In this document: positions 1 through 12,830 of the stretch, one piece after another
Numbering within the stretch: the stretch's first letter is position 1
Layout: each line of letters opens with the position of its first letter
Source of the DNA: Ciona savignyi
Taxonomy: Eukaryota; Chordata; Ascidiacea; Phlebobranchia; Cionidae
Length of the DNA stretch: 64,000 bases
Assembly (NCBI GenBank): GCA_000149265.1
Contig: CH002712.1
Location: forward strand, 257,429-321,428
Reading direction: 5' to 3'
The notes under the pieces: model-generated
What the model saw: only the letters and a program-made list of their open reading frames with translations
Databases searched by the model: none
What the model was told of the DNA's origin: nothing
Position numbers and translations under genes: made by a program

Positions 1-2563
1 CGCTTGACGGGCTCTCGACGGAAATCTTGTTCGTTTGCCGACTTTGCATCCTCGTTGCTGTAATAAGTGGCGATTGTTACATCAATATGACATTGTGACA
101 TCATTATTAAACATTATGACATCATAATTCACAGCATACCTGTATTGGTTGAACTTTTGTGGTTCCCACCTTGAATTGGGTCTGTTGGAATTAGGTGGGT
201 TAGTGTGTTATCTTTAAGTTAAAGGATTGAAGGTGCAAAACTGGTCGCTATCTAGTCGGTTGTGTTTGGGCAAGGCACTTAACGGAAATTGCCTGAACCA
301 AGTGTATTAATGGGTTCTATCAAATTAAAGGAACATGTGCATCATACACAACATACTGAAATAGCTTAGCTATCATATACAACACACTGCCTTATGTCTG
401 GTATTCCGACGGTGGGTACGAGGTGATCTGACGATTGCCCGTGTGACAACTAACCTTGCATTTTTTAAGTCAGTAAACAAATTAGCGATATAAGTAACTT
501 CTGATAAGCTATACCTTTGTATTTCATGCCCTACTGCCATTTAAATCTCCAAGAAACTGTTTAATGGGTAAAATCTTGGGTGGGAAGTATATTATGTGTA
601 ATTAACCGCATATTTGAATACAGGGGCAATATGCCACCCCTGTCACCCCAGTAATCGGTGCCTACATCAATACAGGGGTGACATGCCACCCCTGTCAACC
701 ATGGAATCGGTGCCTACATCAATACAGGGGTGACATGCCACCCCTGTCAACCAGGCAATCGGTGCCTACATCAATACAGGGGTGACATGCCACCCCTGTC
801 AACCATGGAATCGGTGCCTACATCAATACAGGGGTGACATGCCACCCCTGTCAACCATGGAATCGGTGCCTACATAAATACAGGGGTGACATGCCGTCCC
901 TGTCAACCATGGAATCGGTGCCTACATCAATACAGGGGTGACATGCCACCCCTGTCAACCATGGAATCGGTGCCTACATCAATACAGGGGTGACATGCCG
1001 CCCCTGTCAACCATGGAATCGGTGCCTACATAAATACAGGGGTGACATGCCGTCCCTGTCAACCATGGAATCGGTGCCTACATAAATACAGGGGTGACAT
1101 GCCGCCCCTGTCAACCATGGAATCGGTGCCTACATAAATACAGGGGTGACATGCCACCCATGTAACCCCAGTAATAGGTGCCTATTGACCAACCTTGTTC
1201 CTTCTTCCCTTCGCCCATCAAAGACCTTTGTTTCAAAATAATTCTTCGAATCTGAAACACAATTATGACATCACATGTCTAAAACACAATTATGACATCA
1301 CAATTCTAAAACACAATTATGACATCACACTTTAAACTCATTGTTACCACGACTAACCTGAAAAAGGCTTTGTTTCATCATATTCCCTCTTTATATGGGT
1401 TTGTTCTGGTGTGGTATTCTGGAATACTCATTGTTATACAACTTGCATCATAATGAAACAAATCATTTTGCAAAACCACTGTGACTAATCTCCATTATTA
1501 CCAAACAATATTTCGTTCGTATGAAGGTTAACGAAGTGGATAGGATATTCATGTTTATCCCCGTGAATGGGAAAACCAACATGGGGTTAACACACGGGCA
1601 ATCGTCAGATCACCTCGCGCCCATCGTCGGGTTACCGGAGCTATTGCAGTGTGTTGTATAAGAATCACACGTTTCTTCAATTTGGTAGAACCCATTAATC
1701 CGATGGGTTCAGGCAATGTCCGTTTAGTGCCTTGCCAAAGGACACAACCGACTAGCTGGCGACCAGTTTTGAATCTACAACCTTTCGGCTAAGAGATGAC
1801 GCACTGACCTACCAAGCTATCAGATCCATCAATGTTGACTTTTAAACCACTGACTTATTTAAATAAATGCTTCATCATAAAAACTCCCATAACCCACATG
1901 TACATACCTGTTTGTGAATTGGCATGGAGGACAAACCCCTTCTGCAATAACAATTGTTATTATGACATCATGGATATGGGACAACAAGCATACCTGTATT
2001 CATCATAATGGCCACTATTGTTCCGAGGATGGTTGCCATGGTAACTCGAATTTCGAGGAAATTTCTCTGGTGGTTCTTCCATCGGTCTGTCACATAGAAA
2101 TAGTATAAATAGGCAATTCCAGTTAAAAAATATTTGTTTATTAAAAAAAAGTTATTATTAATTAAACATTGTTTTAGAAATAGTGGGAATATTAAAAAAC
2201 ATTTATATTGTGGGGTTGTTTAGTAAAAAACTAAATTGATTATGCTGATTATTAAAAAAATTATTTGGGATTATTTATTGCAAAAGGGTGGGGATTGTTT
2301 ATTTAAAAAGGTTTAACAACGAAGCAATTGTTTAACAAATTTTATTTAAAAGTATTCGGGAATTTTTTTTTTTAAATATTAGAACAATTCCTTCATTTTT
2401 AAACCATTGTTAAACAACATACTTTTCCTCAGCAGGGTGCATGATGTCATATTGGCCAGCCGACCCAACCCCCCAGCCCGTTTGGTGGTTTCGCTCAGTT
2501 TGGTTCTTGTTCCCTCCTCGTCCCAATTGTTGGTTGCTTCGGTGGCCTTTCTGCATCGCTTCT
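1..2563 (-). CDS. hnRNPUL1-like: low-complexity C-terminal exons
   Basis: Exons 2563-2423, 2086-1994 and 57-<1. The encoded tail is rich in Gly, Asn, Gln, Arg and Tyr (GRGGNKNQ, YHGNHPRNNSGHYDEY), like the RGG-type tails of this family but with few true RGG boxes. Frame continuity supports all three: 2423 ends two bases into a codon completed at 2086, and 1994 is completed at 57 after the acceptor TTATTACAG. The last exon is cut by the window edge. Confidence 0.8.
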
Positions 2564-5500
2564 CTGCGATTATGATGTCATAATGAGGGGTTTAAGAGTT
2601 TTTAGTGAAATGGCGGAAAAAGGTTAAGGATTAGTTGAACCTTGAGCGCATAAGGTTGTAACATTAGTTTATTAAGTGATTAACTTTATACGGCAGTTAA
2701 AATATACAGTAGTTTATAACATTGTTGGAAAAGGTTAAACAGTGGTTAAAAGTGGTTTAGTGTAAAGATCATAAGGTAGTGGTTAAACATATATACTGGT
2801 TTACTAACAGAAAAGAATACTTTACGGCATTTAACAGAAAGATTACCTTACTGCATTTAAGAGTATTTAGTGACGGAACTGGTAATATGTGGTTTATTGG
2901 GCTGAACTCAAATAGTATCTTGCATTTAGTGGTTATTGCCTAAATCCAGTAGATTAATGGGTTCTACGAAATTAAAGGAATTCCTTAATAATATATAATT
3001 TGCTTTGGAACTGGACCGTGGACGCAAGTATTAGACAAAAACCATAGATAAATATATAGAAAGATACTTACACATCATACACTTCAAACTACAATAGCTT
3101 TGATAACTAGACTGTGAACGTGAAGTATTAGATGAAAACCGTGGATGAAAATATATAGAGATACTTACACGTTATATTGCTCCACCAATTTCCTAGCTGA
3201 GTCCTCCTGCAACTCCAGGTAGGTGATGCTATCGAACAAATGTTCCCTGGGATCAGGGAGGGAGAAATTGGCTTTCATGTCAAGCACAGCGGCTTCTGGG
3301 ACCTCCTTCCCTTCTTCCAGCGTTCGTTGCTTGGATCTCCGTATCATGTCTTCGTCGCGTGGGACTAGCACCATCGCGTTTATCTGGGGAGGGGGGGGTT
3401 GAGGGTTATAGGTTCATTAGGTTATGTGAAAAGATTTAATTTTTATTGAACAGTTGTTTGTGTGGCTTTTTTTATCGGTTTCCTAATTTAAAAAAAAGTT
3501 TTGTCGATGTTTTCACAATGACAATGAAAAACTAGACTGGGTTTATCTGGGTGGAGGTTATAGGTTCATGAGAAAATGTGAACTTTTTAATTCGGTTTCA
3601 TTAGATAATAAAGACCTTTTAATTTAGTGCATAGTAACAATGCACTTTTAGGCAAAAACTCGAACTGGTAGCTAACATTAATAAGGATATTTGAACTTTT
3701 AATTAGTGACATCATTAGATAATAAAGACCTTTTAATTTAGGCCCAATAGCTTGGTGGGTGGTTGCTTTTAAGGCAAAATGTTGGGATTAACACTGATTC
3801 CTAGTTGGTTACGTCGTTAGGTAAGATAATTAGTGAAAGTTACCTAAATGCACGGTTTAATGGGGTTCTACCAAATAGAAGAAACGTCTCAATCATACAC
3901 AACACACTGCATAGCTCGGGTAACCCGACGATGGGCGCGAGATAATCTGACGATTGCCCGTATGTTAACCCTCTTTGTTTTCCCATTTAAAGGATAAAAC
4001 ATGAATATCCCATCCAACACAAAATGTCCATTGCACAACGTACAGTGTATCCCTTCTCCCTGTATTGCTTCACTTTCCTCCTTCGAGCAGTAGCGTACAC
4101 ATTAGTTTGATCGAGAATCAGATTTCGTGGAAGATTTGAAGCTTTTTTGAGCAAACAATTGAAACAATCACTCGCTTGCTTGATTAACACGTCCCAACGA
4201 CCTGGAGAATCATTCTCGCTTTAATGATTTTCACTAATACATGAAGAACAGTTATTTTGTCAGATTGCTATGTTGAGAAAAGTTGTCATAATAGTAAATA
4301 ATTAAAAATTAAACAAACAATATCAAAAATATACATTATCAAAAATTGTATTCAGATTTTAATACTAGTTAATAGAAACAAAACTTATAAATTAATCACC
4401 TCCAAAATTGTTTTTCCGCGGTAACCCCATCACTCTCATTTTATCAATAATCGAATCCGTGCCAAGAATGACATATTTCTTGCTCGGGTGAATTTTTTGG
4501 AAGTTTAACGCCCAGGTACTTTTGCCGACCCCAGGTAACCCCACCATCATTATGACCTCACAATCGGATTGTGACATGGGGCTACGTACAGCGGGGATAC
4601 GGAAATCGGACGGAACGTGTCCAAGAAGTTTGTAGCCGGGTTGGAGAGAGAAGTAAGGGTGAGGTTTCTGTCCGAAGTTCGTTTCGAGTTTGCAATTCTT
4701 TGTCAAGAGATGGGGAAACAATGCCTGGTGTTTGATTAACGTTATATTTTTTGCTCCTTCTAAATATTAAAGAGTGACATAATTATTTTTAATTGGGAAG
4801 AAGGCAGGATAAATGACAAAATTACTGAAGTTAAAACATGTCAGTAAATACATTTAGGGTAACAGAAAAAAAAGAATGTGGCCGTTAAACCTTACAATAA
4901 ATAAATTAAAAACAAAATGCGAGCAATAGAACCACAATATCATATGTTAAAAAAATGCACCTAATTCTTACAAATTTTAACATTTTAAGCTAAAATGAAT
5001 TTACTTTTTAACGTAACATATACGCAGCTTGTTTTTTTATTAATTATTCACTTTTCTATCCATGGAAAATATAATTTTTTATCTGTACTATAAATACACT
5101 TTCAGTATTAATATTTGACAAAAAATTATAATTTGTCTTATAAAATAAAACATCAAAATGTATCTATCACTCTTTGATTTTACTTAATAAATAAACTTTT
5201 ATATAAAAGTAATATGAAAATCCTTGGGTGTAGCATTACATAATGCACCTAGGATAGGATAGGATAATTATGTTTATCCACTTGAATCAGAAAACCATGG
5301 GGTTATCACACGGGCAATCGTCAGATCACTTTGCGCCCACCGTCGGGTGTACCGGAGCTATTATCAGTGTGTTGTATATGATAGATACGTCCCTTCCATT
5401 TGGAGAACCCATTAATTCGCTGGGTTCAGGCAATCTAGCGACCAGTTTCGCAAATGCAACCTTTTGATTGAAGGCCAACACACTTAACCGTTAGACCAAC

Positions 5501-8500
5501 CGGCCGGACAAGACCAACCGGCCGGATCTATAGACATAATGCACCAATGGATTATCACACTGTTTAGTCTTGTGTGCAAACCACCAAGATACTAACCTCA
5601 TCTGTCATCCATCGCACTTTAAAAGCGACTCCACAGTATCGTCCGTTCACACTGTATGATATCTCCACCCATCCGTTCTCCATGGATAAGTAGCACCCAA
5701 CCACATCCCCTACGATATATATGCATTGTTCTTGTAAGCTTTATTTCTATGTCGTTAACCAGAAACTATAACCAAAAAGGATTTAACCTGCATGGGATTA
5801 AACTTTCACATAATTTTTTTTTTGAGTTTAGGGGCTAAGAAGCTTAAGTACATTTGAATCTGTGTTTTCAATCATATGAGGGTTTAATTACCGCACACTT
5901 TTCATCAAGGTTTAGTGAAATTTTTTATAAACATTAGTTTTTTTTCATTTTTTTATGAGGGTTTAGCGGCCATGTCTATTAATACCGAAACTTGATAATT
6001 GATTGGTTTTAAGACATGTATTAAGGACTGTCATTTTGCCTTTTTCAAAATTTAATCAAAAGTCCTGCTTCAGGTTTTCATCGTGAAAACAAAAAATAAT
6101 ATAAACTAAACCTAATTCCTAGGAAATTCCATCAAATACACCCATAAACAAAAACCAGCTAAAACAGCATCATACATGCCCCCACCTTTTTCATATCTCC
6201 TGCCATAATTAGTAAACTTTCTATGCAGAGATTTCTTCCCAGTTCCTCCAAAACCGAACGAATTTTTATCTTCGCCGAGTTGCAACGTTGCGTTGTCCGT
6301 CGACCAACCGAATCTTGCCACATGTGTGTCCGCGAATTCTTTGTTTGTGACCTCACAATAGTCAGATATTTTCACTTCATAGCATACTTTTCCAGATCTG
6401 ACGAAAATTTGGTTAAAATTCTCTGTTTTTTATTTTTTTTAAAGATCAGTTGTTTTTAAGTTTTTATATTTTCAAAATTTTACATTAGCAGTACTTTTTA
6501 GTTATTGTCCTTTAATTACCGATCGTATATTAACATTAGCAGGGCTGTACATCAGTAATTTAAGAATAGTTTTTTATGTCTTTTGTTATGAGTCTAATAT
6601 GTTTTAATGATACAAGAACAAGTAATCATATCACTTGTTTTGGTGCAAGAAAAAACTGCAATTCTAAAATTTCTTTTTTAATTGTTGGGAGGTTTAAGGA
6701 ACTTTCATTCCACATACAATATAAGAAAACAAGATTTCTTTTGTATGTGTTGGTTAAGATATATGGGGTATGATCACATTGGATTGATGCAACTCCTTAT
6801 TGTTAAGAACGATTCGAGTCGTTGAAGACTAACACTGGCCTAATAGGAAGAAAGTGGAGCAAAATAAGTTTTATTTATATGAATTTGATATGTGAAAATT
6901 AGAATAATTTTATGCATTCTCAGATAATAGTTTTTAGTTAAGTTACCAGAGCTATTGTGGTATGCTGAATATGTTGTGAGATTAGTTTTCGTATTATTAC
7001 TGAAATTAATTATTTGGCCACAAATTTGTTTCAGTTCTACACAAAAACGTTGTTTGGGTTATCTATCTGGTTAAAACTTTCAGATATGTTAAATGACATT
7101 TTCTCAAATAATTTTTTTGGGGGAAATCCAACAAATGTAGTGTTTACCCCATTATAAACTTTCATTTATCCCTATTTTATACCATATCCTTACAGTCCAA
7201 ACAGGTTTAAACCAAGCAAACATTATATCACTCCTGCGATAAATATTTTAAGAGCAAAAGTCTTTAAGCTTTTTAAATTCTCAGAAACACTGAAGAACAA
7301 AACTCCATTATAATTGCTTCCTACTACTTTAAATGATATATATTGAATATTAACCCACAGGATTAAACTCCAACTTCCAGAATATGGATAAAATTGATCA
7401 ATTACCAGAGCAAGTGGCCATTTTTATAAATATGGTTTCACAAACAGTGTTTCTTGTGGTTGGTATTTTATCTTGTTTTAGGGAATTTTAATATAATTTT
7501 GTTAAAGCCTTTGTATTGTTAAAGATATATTACAGGTTGGTAAAATTTCTCAAATGTCATCGAGTTAAATTATTGCATGGATCATAGAAGCTTTCTTTTG
7601 TCGTTTTGACTTGGCAATAATATTATTGTATAACTTCTTTTGTATAAATTAAAAATTAAATTATTACATAAAATAAAATGGAAAATTAAAGAATTCTTCT
7701 GTTATTTTTTACTTGGCAATAATCCTATTGTAAAAGAAACTTATTATCACACATGCAATTCATAGATTGCCTACCGATATTGTAACATTATGATTGAAAT
7801 GATTCTACTGTTTAAGTCTATCCGATCTATAGCCCCTACTGTTTATTGCTTATGTTTAAAAATCATGGTATATATTTTTTCTTCATAAACCCTACGAAAG
7901 GCTCTATTATATTATAACTACATCTAGGTAACATACTATGCTTTCAAGAAGCACTGAATGTTAGTTTAACATTGTTGGTCCCTAAGGCGAGTACAACCAT
8001 ACCCTGTAGCCAATTCAGCATTTATTTAACTTTAAAGCCGGTTAGGATTAGAGTCTATTCACTTGCACCGTTGCGCTATTGGAGCCAAACTATAAACAAA
8101 CTAAAGGCTAACTGTTACGTTAAGTTGTTTAAATTATGTTTTATAAAAAAAAGCAGCTTTACTGGCTTTAGACGATGCTTGCAAAGTGCCTTGTTGGCCA
8201 GCGGCTGGTTTTGATCCACCAACCTTTAAGCTACCTTCTCATGCTCCTACTGAATAAGCTATCTAGACAAAGTATTTAAAGTGAGTCTCTAATATATTGT
8301 TGAATTGTTATTCATCTTCGTAGAAATGTGTTATATGAATAGAGTGTATATATTCGTATGCCCAATAGATTGTACTAGAAACACAAACTACCTAATCATT
8401 TAATATTTAATGCATAGTAATAATCCACTGTGGGCTCCTAGGAAAAAAATATTAGTTGCAGCAAATATTCGTAAATGTTAAGATGGCTTTGCCAGCAGAG

Positions 8501-11500
8501 TTATTAAAGACCAAGTGTATAAAAATTAAATTTGTTCATTTATTAAATAATAAAATAAATTTTTATTCAACAGTTGTTTATCTGGCTTGTTTATCGAAAG
8601 TTTGGTCGATGTTTATTATTGCAATGAAAAACTACACATTACATAAGTGTTTGGCCCGTGATCTTAAGTTTGTTATTTCTGCAAGCATATATTATCGGAT
8701 ATCTAATTTAGTAATTTGATTAATTCTTTTTTTCAACTGTGTTGAAATTTTAGGTAATTTCGTGTGTCGAAAATATTCCAAACAATATGCATTGCTATCA
8801 ATTTTCTAATTTGTAATGCAAATATTTACCTTAAAACTATTTGATCAAGCATTATCATAGTCCGCATCAAATGCAGAATTAAATCTAGAATTCTAGTCCG
8901 CAAATCTATAATAAGTTTTTCACTTAACTACATGGTATTGTGGTGGTAGGCAATTGGGTTAGGTTAAAAAGGGCTTCTATGAATTATGATATTTTACAAA
9001 ACGGCCTCTGGCCTTTATTTGCGGTATAATTATAATGATGTAATTTTATTCAGCACAACTTGAATCTTCCTTTTTATAGTACTGTACACTTGTTGTGTGG
9101 CGTATGGAGTTTACGTATCACCCTCTGTGCCTTTTTCTTTAATTCTATTTATTTGTGACGTTGTTCTCTCTTTAGTTTCCCGTTTTGTTGGCGCTTCTTG
9201 ATTGGTTTATTTGGTTGATTACGTGTTTTCCTCGTTTTCCTATGTTGTCAATTTGTATGGTGGCAGTTAGAATACACGGTCGAGTAAAGAGGTTATTGAA
9301 CCCTACCGAGTCGATTCGTTACAGTAGCATAGTAACCAGACAATTTTTTCAACTTATGTCTAGGAAACACATAACTCCACAACACTATATGTCAGTTCTG
9401 CAATCAGTACCTTTCCAGAGTTTTATTTTGTTCAATTTTTTTAAATTTCAGCGTTAAATGCATATTGGATAAAACTCCAATCCCATATAAAATAGACCCA
9501 TATTCCCTAATATCTTTTTAGATTTCGATTTTTTAAATCTGTAACACTACTTTTAAAACGGTTAAATTCCTATAGAAACATTTAGACGGAGACATTTAGT
9601 CTCTGCCACACATAAACACTTACTAATTAAAATTATTAAAATTGTTTGTTATTGGTACCTTGCACTGATGTACTTCCATATTCTTGCGCTTTATAAAACT
9701 TTTTGGGAATTTACAAAAATTAAGTGATTAACCTCAAAAAAAAGTGGTTTTTCCTATTAAGTAAATAAAACTAGTAAAGGATTTATTTTTGAACCTTTTA
9801 AAAGGTGCTGGACATAATAAGTTATAGAATAAGTTTTAAACATTTATGTTATACCTACTCTAGTTTGTCCATTGTTAATTGCTTTGTCCATTGTTATATT
9901 TTCCCTCATTATTTCCTATTAATCGCCAGTGTTATGTTTTGTAAAAGTGCAATGTTTTTTTGTTCTAAAATGAACAAGAGATACTGGTATTCTCATTGAA
10001 TATTTTTAGGGGTTTTATTTAAGCAGAGTTAATTTGCTCGTAAATCCTGTCTGACCCAAAGCATTTGAAAACCTTAAAAGGGAATAAAAAAATAACATAA
10101 AAATAACTCCAGTTTTGGTGAGTTAGATTACTGTATAAGTACATGCACAAAACAACCGTTTTGAATCTCAGTCTGTATGTGTTGGCTAATAGATTTCATT
10201 TGTTTACTGGTCCCTTACAAGAGTATTACACAGTTATTTGTTGTAAACAGTAAGAACACCAACAAAAATAATTTTACCAGAAACTTGTTGCTATGGAGTC
10301 AGCTGTGTCCTTGGGCAAGGCACTTTACGGACATTGCCTGAACCCAGTGGATTTATGGGTTCTACCAAATTGAAGGACTGTGTGAATCATATACAACACA
10401 CTGTAATAGCTCTGGTATCTCTACAGTAGACATGAGGTATTGTTAGGAAGCCTGTGTGTTAACCCCCTGGTTTTCCCATTCACAGGGATAAACATGATTA
10501 GCCTATCATATCATTTTATAAAACAGAACACTTAGCTTTTAGTAATCCCCTTGAATAATTGTCTGAGTGATTTGGTGGGTTAGTGTTTTGCCCTTTAGCT
10601 GAAAGGTTGTAGAATCAGAACTGGTCGCTAGCTAGACAAATTAAAGCAACATGTCTATCATATACAACACACTGCAATAATTCCGGTAACCCGACGATGG
10701 GCGCGAGGTGATCTGACGATTGCCCGTGTGTTGTCCCCTTGGTTTTTCCATTCACGGGGATAAACATGAATATCCTAGACTTTCCTATACTAATTCGTTA
10801 CTGTTTCAATTTTCGCTGTCTTATGTATATCGACACATCATTATATGCTTCGCCTTCCTTCTCCGCGGGAGTTGTCAACCTGTTTTCACTTTAACCTGTG
10901 TTTTTTGTACTTTTTCTTTTATTGTTCTATTTTTCGTAAATTTGATTTTTGAGTAGGTGAGTCATGAGCATGAATCACAAATCTTAAGGGGTGCGCGACT
11001 GAAACAGTTTAAGAACCACTGATCTAGAAAGACTCCTATAATTCTGTGGGCTACAGTATACAGGCCTGTTCTTTTTGTAATTGGAAAGCAGGTTATGTAA
11101 GAATATGTGCTGATGACCAATTATAGTTTACTTTTACTCCTTTTCAATTTACAAGTTATTCTTTACATTGAAGCAAATAGTAGAGCGAAGGGTTGAAGCG
11201 CTATAGCGATTCCGATAGGTTACAGAAGCTATTTACAGTGTGTTGTATATGATGGCGAAATATTTCTTTAGTTGTAATAAACCAACTAATTCAATGTGTT
11301 TATGCAATGTTCACATGTTCGTTGCCCTAGACACAACTAAAAGTTTTTGATCAGTTTAGATCCTGCTTCCGTTTCATTGAAAGGTGATGTACGAACCAAC
11401 CCACCAAGCTATTCGGGTTTAATTACATGGGGTACGAGTGCAAAAATGAACATACTGTATTAGTTTCTGCAATTAAACTAGCATATACATAATTCTGAGT

Positions 11501-12127
11501 AATGAAGGTGTAACCGCAGAATACATTCTGGTTTTATTTCCGTGAACAGGAATATGCAAGGGAGGCCTCACATGGCTAATCCGATCCCCTCATGCCCGCC
11601 ATCATGTTAGTGAAGCTATTGTAAATTTTTAAATATGATTAAGATGTTACTTTAAATTTAGTAGAAACAATTATTCCGCTTGGGTTCAAGGGATGTCCAT
11701 TAAGTGGCACGCCCAAGGACACAACTAACTAGTTAGCATTTGGTCTTGATTTATCACAATTCCAGCACTTTTACCAATTAAACTACCCGATTAACCAGGG
11801 CTCTTTGTTGTCCCATACGTAAAGGTAGTGGTATTCTATCACCCTATAATACCCATACCCCTTCATCAAGCATATTATCTTGAATCTATGTTTTTTTTGT
11901 TCGCGAAACACAGTACAATGTTTACCGAGCTAAAACCGCCTTAAAATCTCGAACCAATTAAACAAACATCACCTTATCCCATAATTAGCTTTCACCCCAG
12001 CCCACATGTACGAGAAGCCTTCGAAACTCAGCGGCGTGCATGAGTAATCATCGACTTCTAGGTTCAAATCACTGATGTATTCATCCAAGACCACTTTCCC
12101 AGCATTCATTGAAAAGTAATTCTGCAT
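1..12127 (-). CDS. HNRNPUL1: hnRNP U-like protein, closest to HNRNPUL1 (partial at left edge)
   Basis: Nuclear RNA-binding protein of the hnRNP U family, involved in mRNA processing. Exons in transcript order: 12127-11973, 6397-6186, 5709-5597, 4724-4400, 4201-4044, 3383-3169, 2563-2423, 2086-1994 and 57 to beyond base 1. All junctions use GT-AG and the reading frame is kept across every one (1469 nt). Domain order is SPRY, P-loop kinase-like domain, then a Gly/Asn/Gln-rich tail. The stretches KMRVMGL, RWDVLI and LDQTNVY, and the DEEGK-VP-like run in the 3383-3169 exon, fit HNRNPUL1 better than HNRNPU or HNRNPUL2. No N-terminal SAP domain was found, so either the start is the ATG at 12127 or a 5' exon is missed. 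The stop codon lies left of the window. Confidence 0.9.
185..460 (+). repeat. SINE family 1 copy (tRNA-derived)
   Basis: Family description: about 290 bp with a tRNA-like head (B-box-like GGTTCGAAAC in good copies), then landmark words GTCCTTGGGCAAGGCACTTA, GCCTGAACCCAGCGGATTAA, ACACACTGCAATAGCTCCGG and GTGATCTGACGATTGCCCGT, and the 3' end GGGGATAAACATGAATATCC. This copy is diverged and carries a partial internal duplication of the ACAACACACTG segment. Confidence 0.75.
619..1190. repeat. 52-bp minisatellite, about 11 units
   Basis: Units start at 619, 671, 723, 775, 827, 879, 931, 983, 1035, 1087 and 1139, a strict 52-bp period. Each unit opens with a 24-base near-palindrome whose arms are ACAGGGGTG and CACCCCTGT around a CATG centre. 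Inner units differ at a few positions (CCACCCC, CCGCCCC or CCGTCCC; CATCAA or CATAAA). The first and last units are the most divergent, as expected at array edges. It lies in the intron between the last two visible hnRNPUL1-like exons. Confidence 0.97.
1243..1336. repeat. Three short tandem copies of an AACACAATTATGACATCAC unit
   Basis: Three copies of a roughly 30-bp segment containing ACAATTATGACATCAC follow directly after the minisatellite. Related TGACATCA words occur at 85-130. Confidence 0.7.
1539..1832 (-). repeat. SINE family 1 copy, near full length
   Basis: All family landmarks are present in reverse complement, from the GGATATTCATGTTTATCCCC end to the tRNA-like head with CCAGTTTTGAATCTACAACC. 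Confidence 0.85.
3169..4724 (-). CDS. hnRNPUL1-like: P-loop kinase-like domain exons
   Basis: Exons 4724-4400, 4201-4044 and 3383-3169. The first holds the Walker A motif GLPGVGKST and the family signature ILGTDSIIDKMRVMGL. The second carries RWDVLIKQA and the conserved LILDQTNVYATARRRK. The third has the PRDED and MKANFSLP motifs and ends near EQYN. The domain resembles polynucleotide kinases; nucleotide binding is expected from the family and was not tested. A SINE ends about 30 bp from the donor at 4044. Confidence 0.92.
3738..4016 (+). repeat. SINE family 1 copy beside an exon
   Basis: Diverged head, well preserved tail (CCCGACGATGGGCGCGAG, GACGATTGCCCG). The tail stops about 28 bp from the donor side of the hnRNPUL1-like exon at 4044. 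Confidence 0.8.
5250..5520 (-). repeat. SINE family 1 copy, head intact
   Basis: Reverse-complement copy ending in the tRNA-like head with ACCAACCGGCCGG. It has an internal deletion between the CAGGCAAT and CTAGCGACCAG landmarks and lies about 77 bp from the hnRNPUL1-like exon at 5597. Confidence 0.8.
5597..6397 (-). CDS. hnRNPUL1-like: SPRY domain exons
   Basis: Exons 6397-6186 (212 nt) and 5709-5597 (113 nt). They contain SGKVCYEVKIS, RFGWSTDNATLQLG, SFGFGGTGKK and later GDVVGCYLSMENG and NGRYCGVAFK, the expected SPRY strand motifs in the expected order. Phases are 2 to 1 and 1 to 0, matching the neighbouring exons exactly. The next exon continues with ALFPHLLTKN, the end of the family SPRY domain. 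Confidence 0.9.
10290..10512 (+). repeat. SINE family 1 copy lacking most of its head
   Basis: Contains GTCCTTGGGCAAGGCACTTT, GCCTGAACCCAGTGGATTTA and the tail CACAGGGATAAACATGATTA. It is followed at once by a second copy in the same orientation. Confidence 0.8.
10567..10782 (+). repeat. SINE family 1 copy with internal deletion
   Basis: The tRNA-like head and CTGGTCGCTAGCTAG are joined directly to ACAAATTAAAGCAACATG, so the GGGCAAGGCACTTA and GCCTGAACC segments are missing. The tail is intact. Confidence 0.8.
10955..11021. mobile_element. Single end of a hAT (Charlie-like) element
   Basis: The stretch ends in AGTTTAAGAACCACTG; its reverse complement CAGTGGTTCTTAAACT is a typical Charlie-type hAT terminus, followed inward by a CGCGCACCCC-like segment. 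I did not find the opposite end. Confidence 0.45.
11195..11805 (-). repeat. Two old, degenerate SINE family 1 copies
   Basis: One copy spans about 11195-11425 (TACAGTGTGTTGTATATGAT, then TTTCATTGAAAGGTGATG) and one about 11540-11805 (GAAGCTATTG, then GCCCAAGGACACAACTAACT). Both are clearly more diverged than other copies in the window. Confidence 0.6.
11973..12127 (-). CDS. hnRNPUL1-like: first recognised exon, start of SPRY region
   Basis: The exon encodes the family segment ending in FSYMWAGVKANYGI, just before the SPRY core; vertebrate relatives have FxxxWAGxxAxYGV here. The donor is GTGATG after base 11973, and the frame joins the 6397-6186 exon to give YGIRSGKVCYE. The 5' limit is uncertain: the sequence may start with the in-frame ATG at 12127, or enter at a weak AG at 12123-12122, which lacks a good pyrimidine tract. 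Confidence 0.8.
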
Positions 12128-12524
12128 CTTATTTTACTCTGCTTTGGAAATAAGGTGTTAAAAGTCCCGAATGTGGGCTGAAATTGGACTTGTGGCTGTC
12201 ATGTTGTATGATATGCTCATAAGATGATGTGCCACAAGTTATAATTGAACTTTAAGTTAGAACAGTGTGTACCAGACCAGTACATTTCATAATATTATAA
12301 ATGTACACAAACTGACAACTGATACTTAATAATTGTGTAATAGTAAAAGAATTTCCAAATTACACTAAAAGTACTTTCTATTGGATTATGTAACCAAAAT
12401 TATTCACTTATTAACAGTTGTTCATAACGTTACATGATTTTGAATATTTTTTACTGATATTTTAGGCATTTCTCATTTAATGTATTTTCCAAAATATTTA
12501 AAATTTAATTTTTGATTATCATTT

Positions 12525-12830
12525 CCGACCGGTTATTCGGTTTAGTGCGACGCCTTTCAGCCAAGTTGCAGGTCGGAAACTGGTCCCAAGCTAGTCGACT
12601 CCGTCTTTGGGCAAGCCACTTAACAGACATTGCCTGAACCTAGTAGATTAATGGGTTCTCCAAAATGTCTTACCCTACCCAGTCAACCCCAAAACGCCAC
12701 AGTATTATATACAACACACTGCAATAGCTCCAGTAACTGATGGTGGGCGCGAGGTGATCTGACGATTGTGTGTGTGATTTTCCACTTGCGTTTTGCCTTT
12801 CAGGCAGATAAACATGAAAATCCTACCCTA
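12525..12830 (+). repeat. SINE family 1 copy with a small insertion
   Basis: Begins with the head CCGACCGGTTATTCGGTTTA and ends GCAGATAAACATGAAAATCC. About 40 extra bases sit between GGGTTCTCCAAA and TATACAACACACTGC. Confidence 0.8.

Larger units (their letters stand above)
6400..11970. other. Long AT-rich intron of the hnRNPUL1-like gene
   Basis: Apart from the SINE copies and a hAT end listed separately, I see no exon, RNA gene or other structured element in this 5.6-kb intron. Open frames here are short and of AT-rich composition. Confidence 0.6.

Noticed and set aside
619-1190. Regularly spaced palindromic repeats resembling a CRISPR array
   Set aside because: The spacing segments are themselves repeated nearly unchanged, so this is a tandem minisatellite. 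The setting is an intron of a eukaryotic gene.
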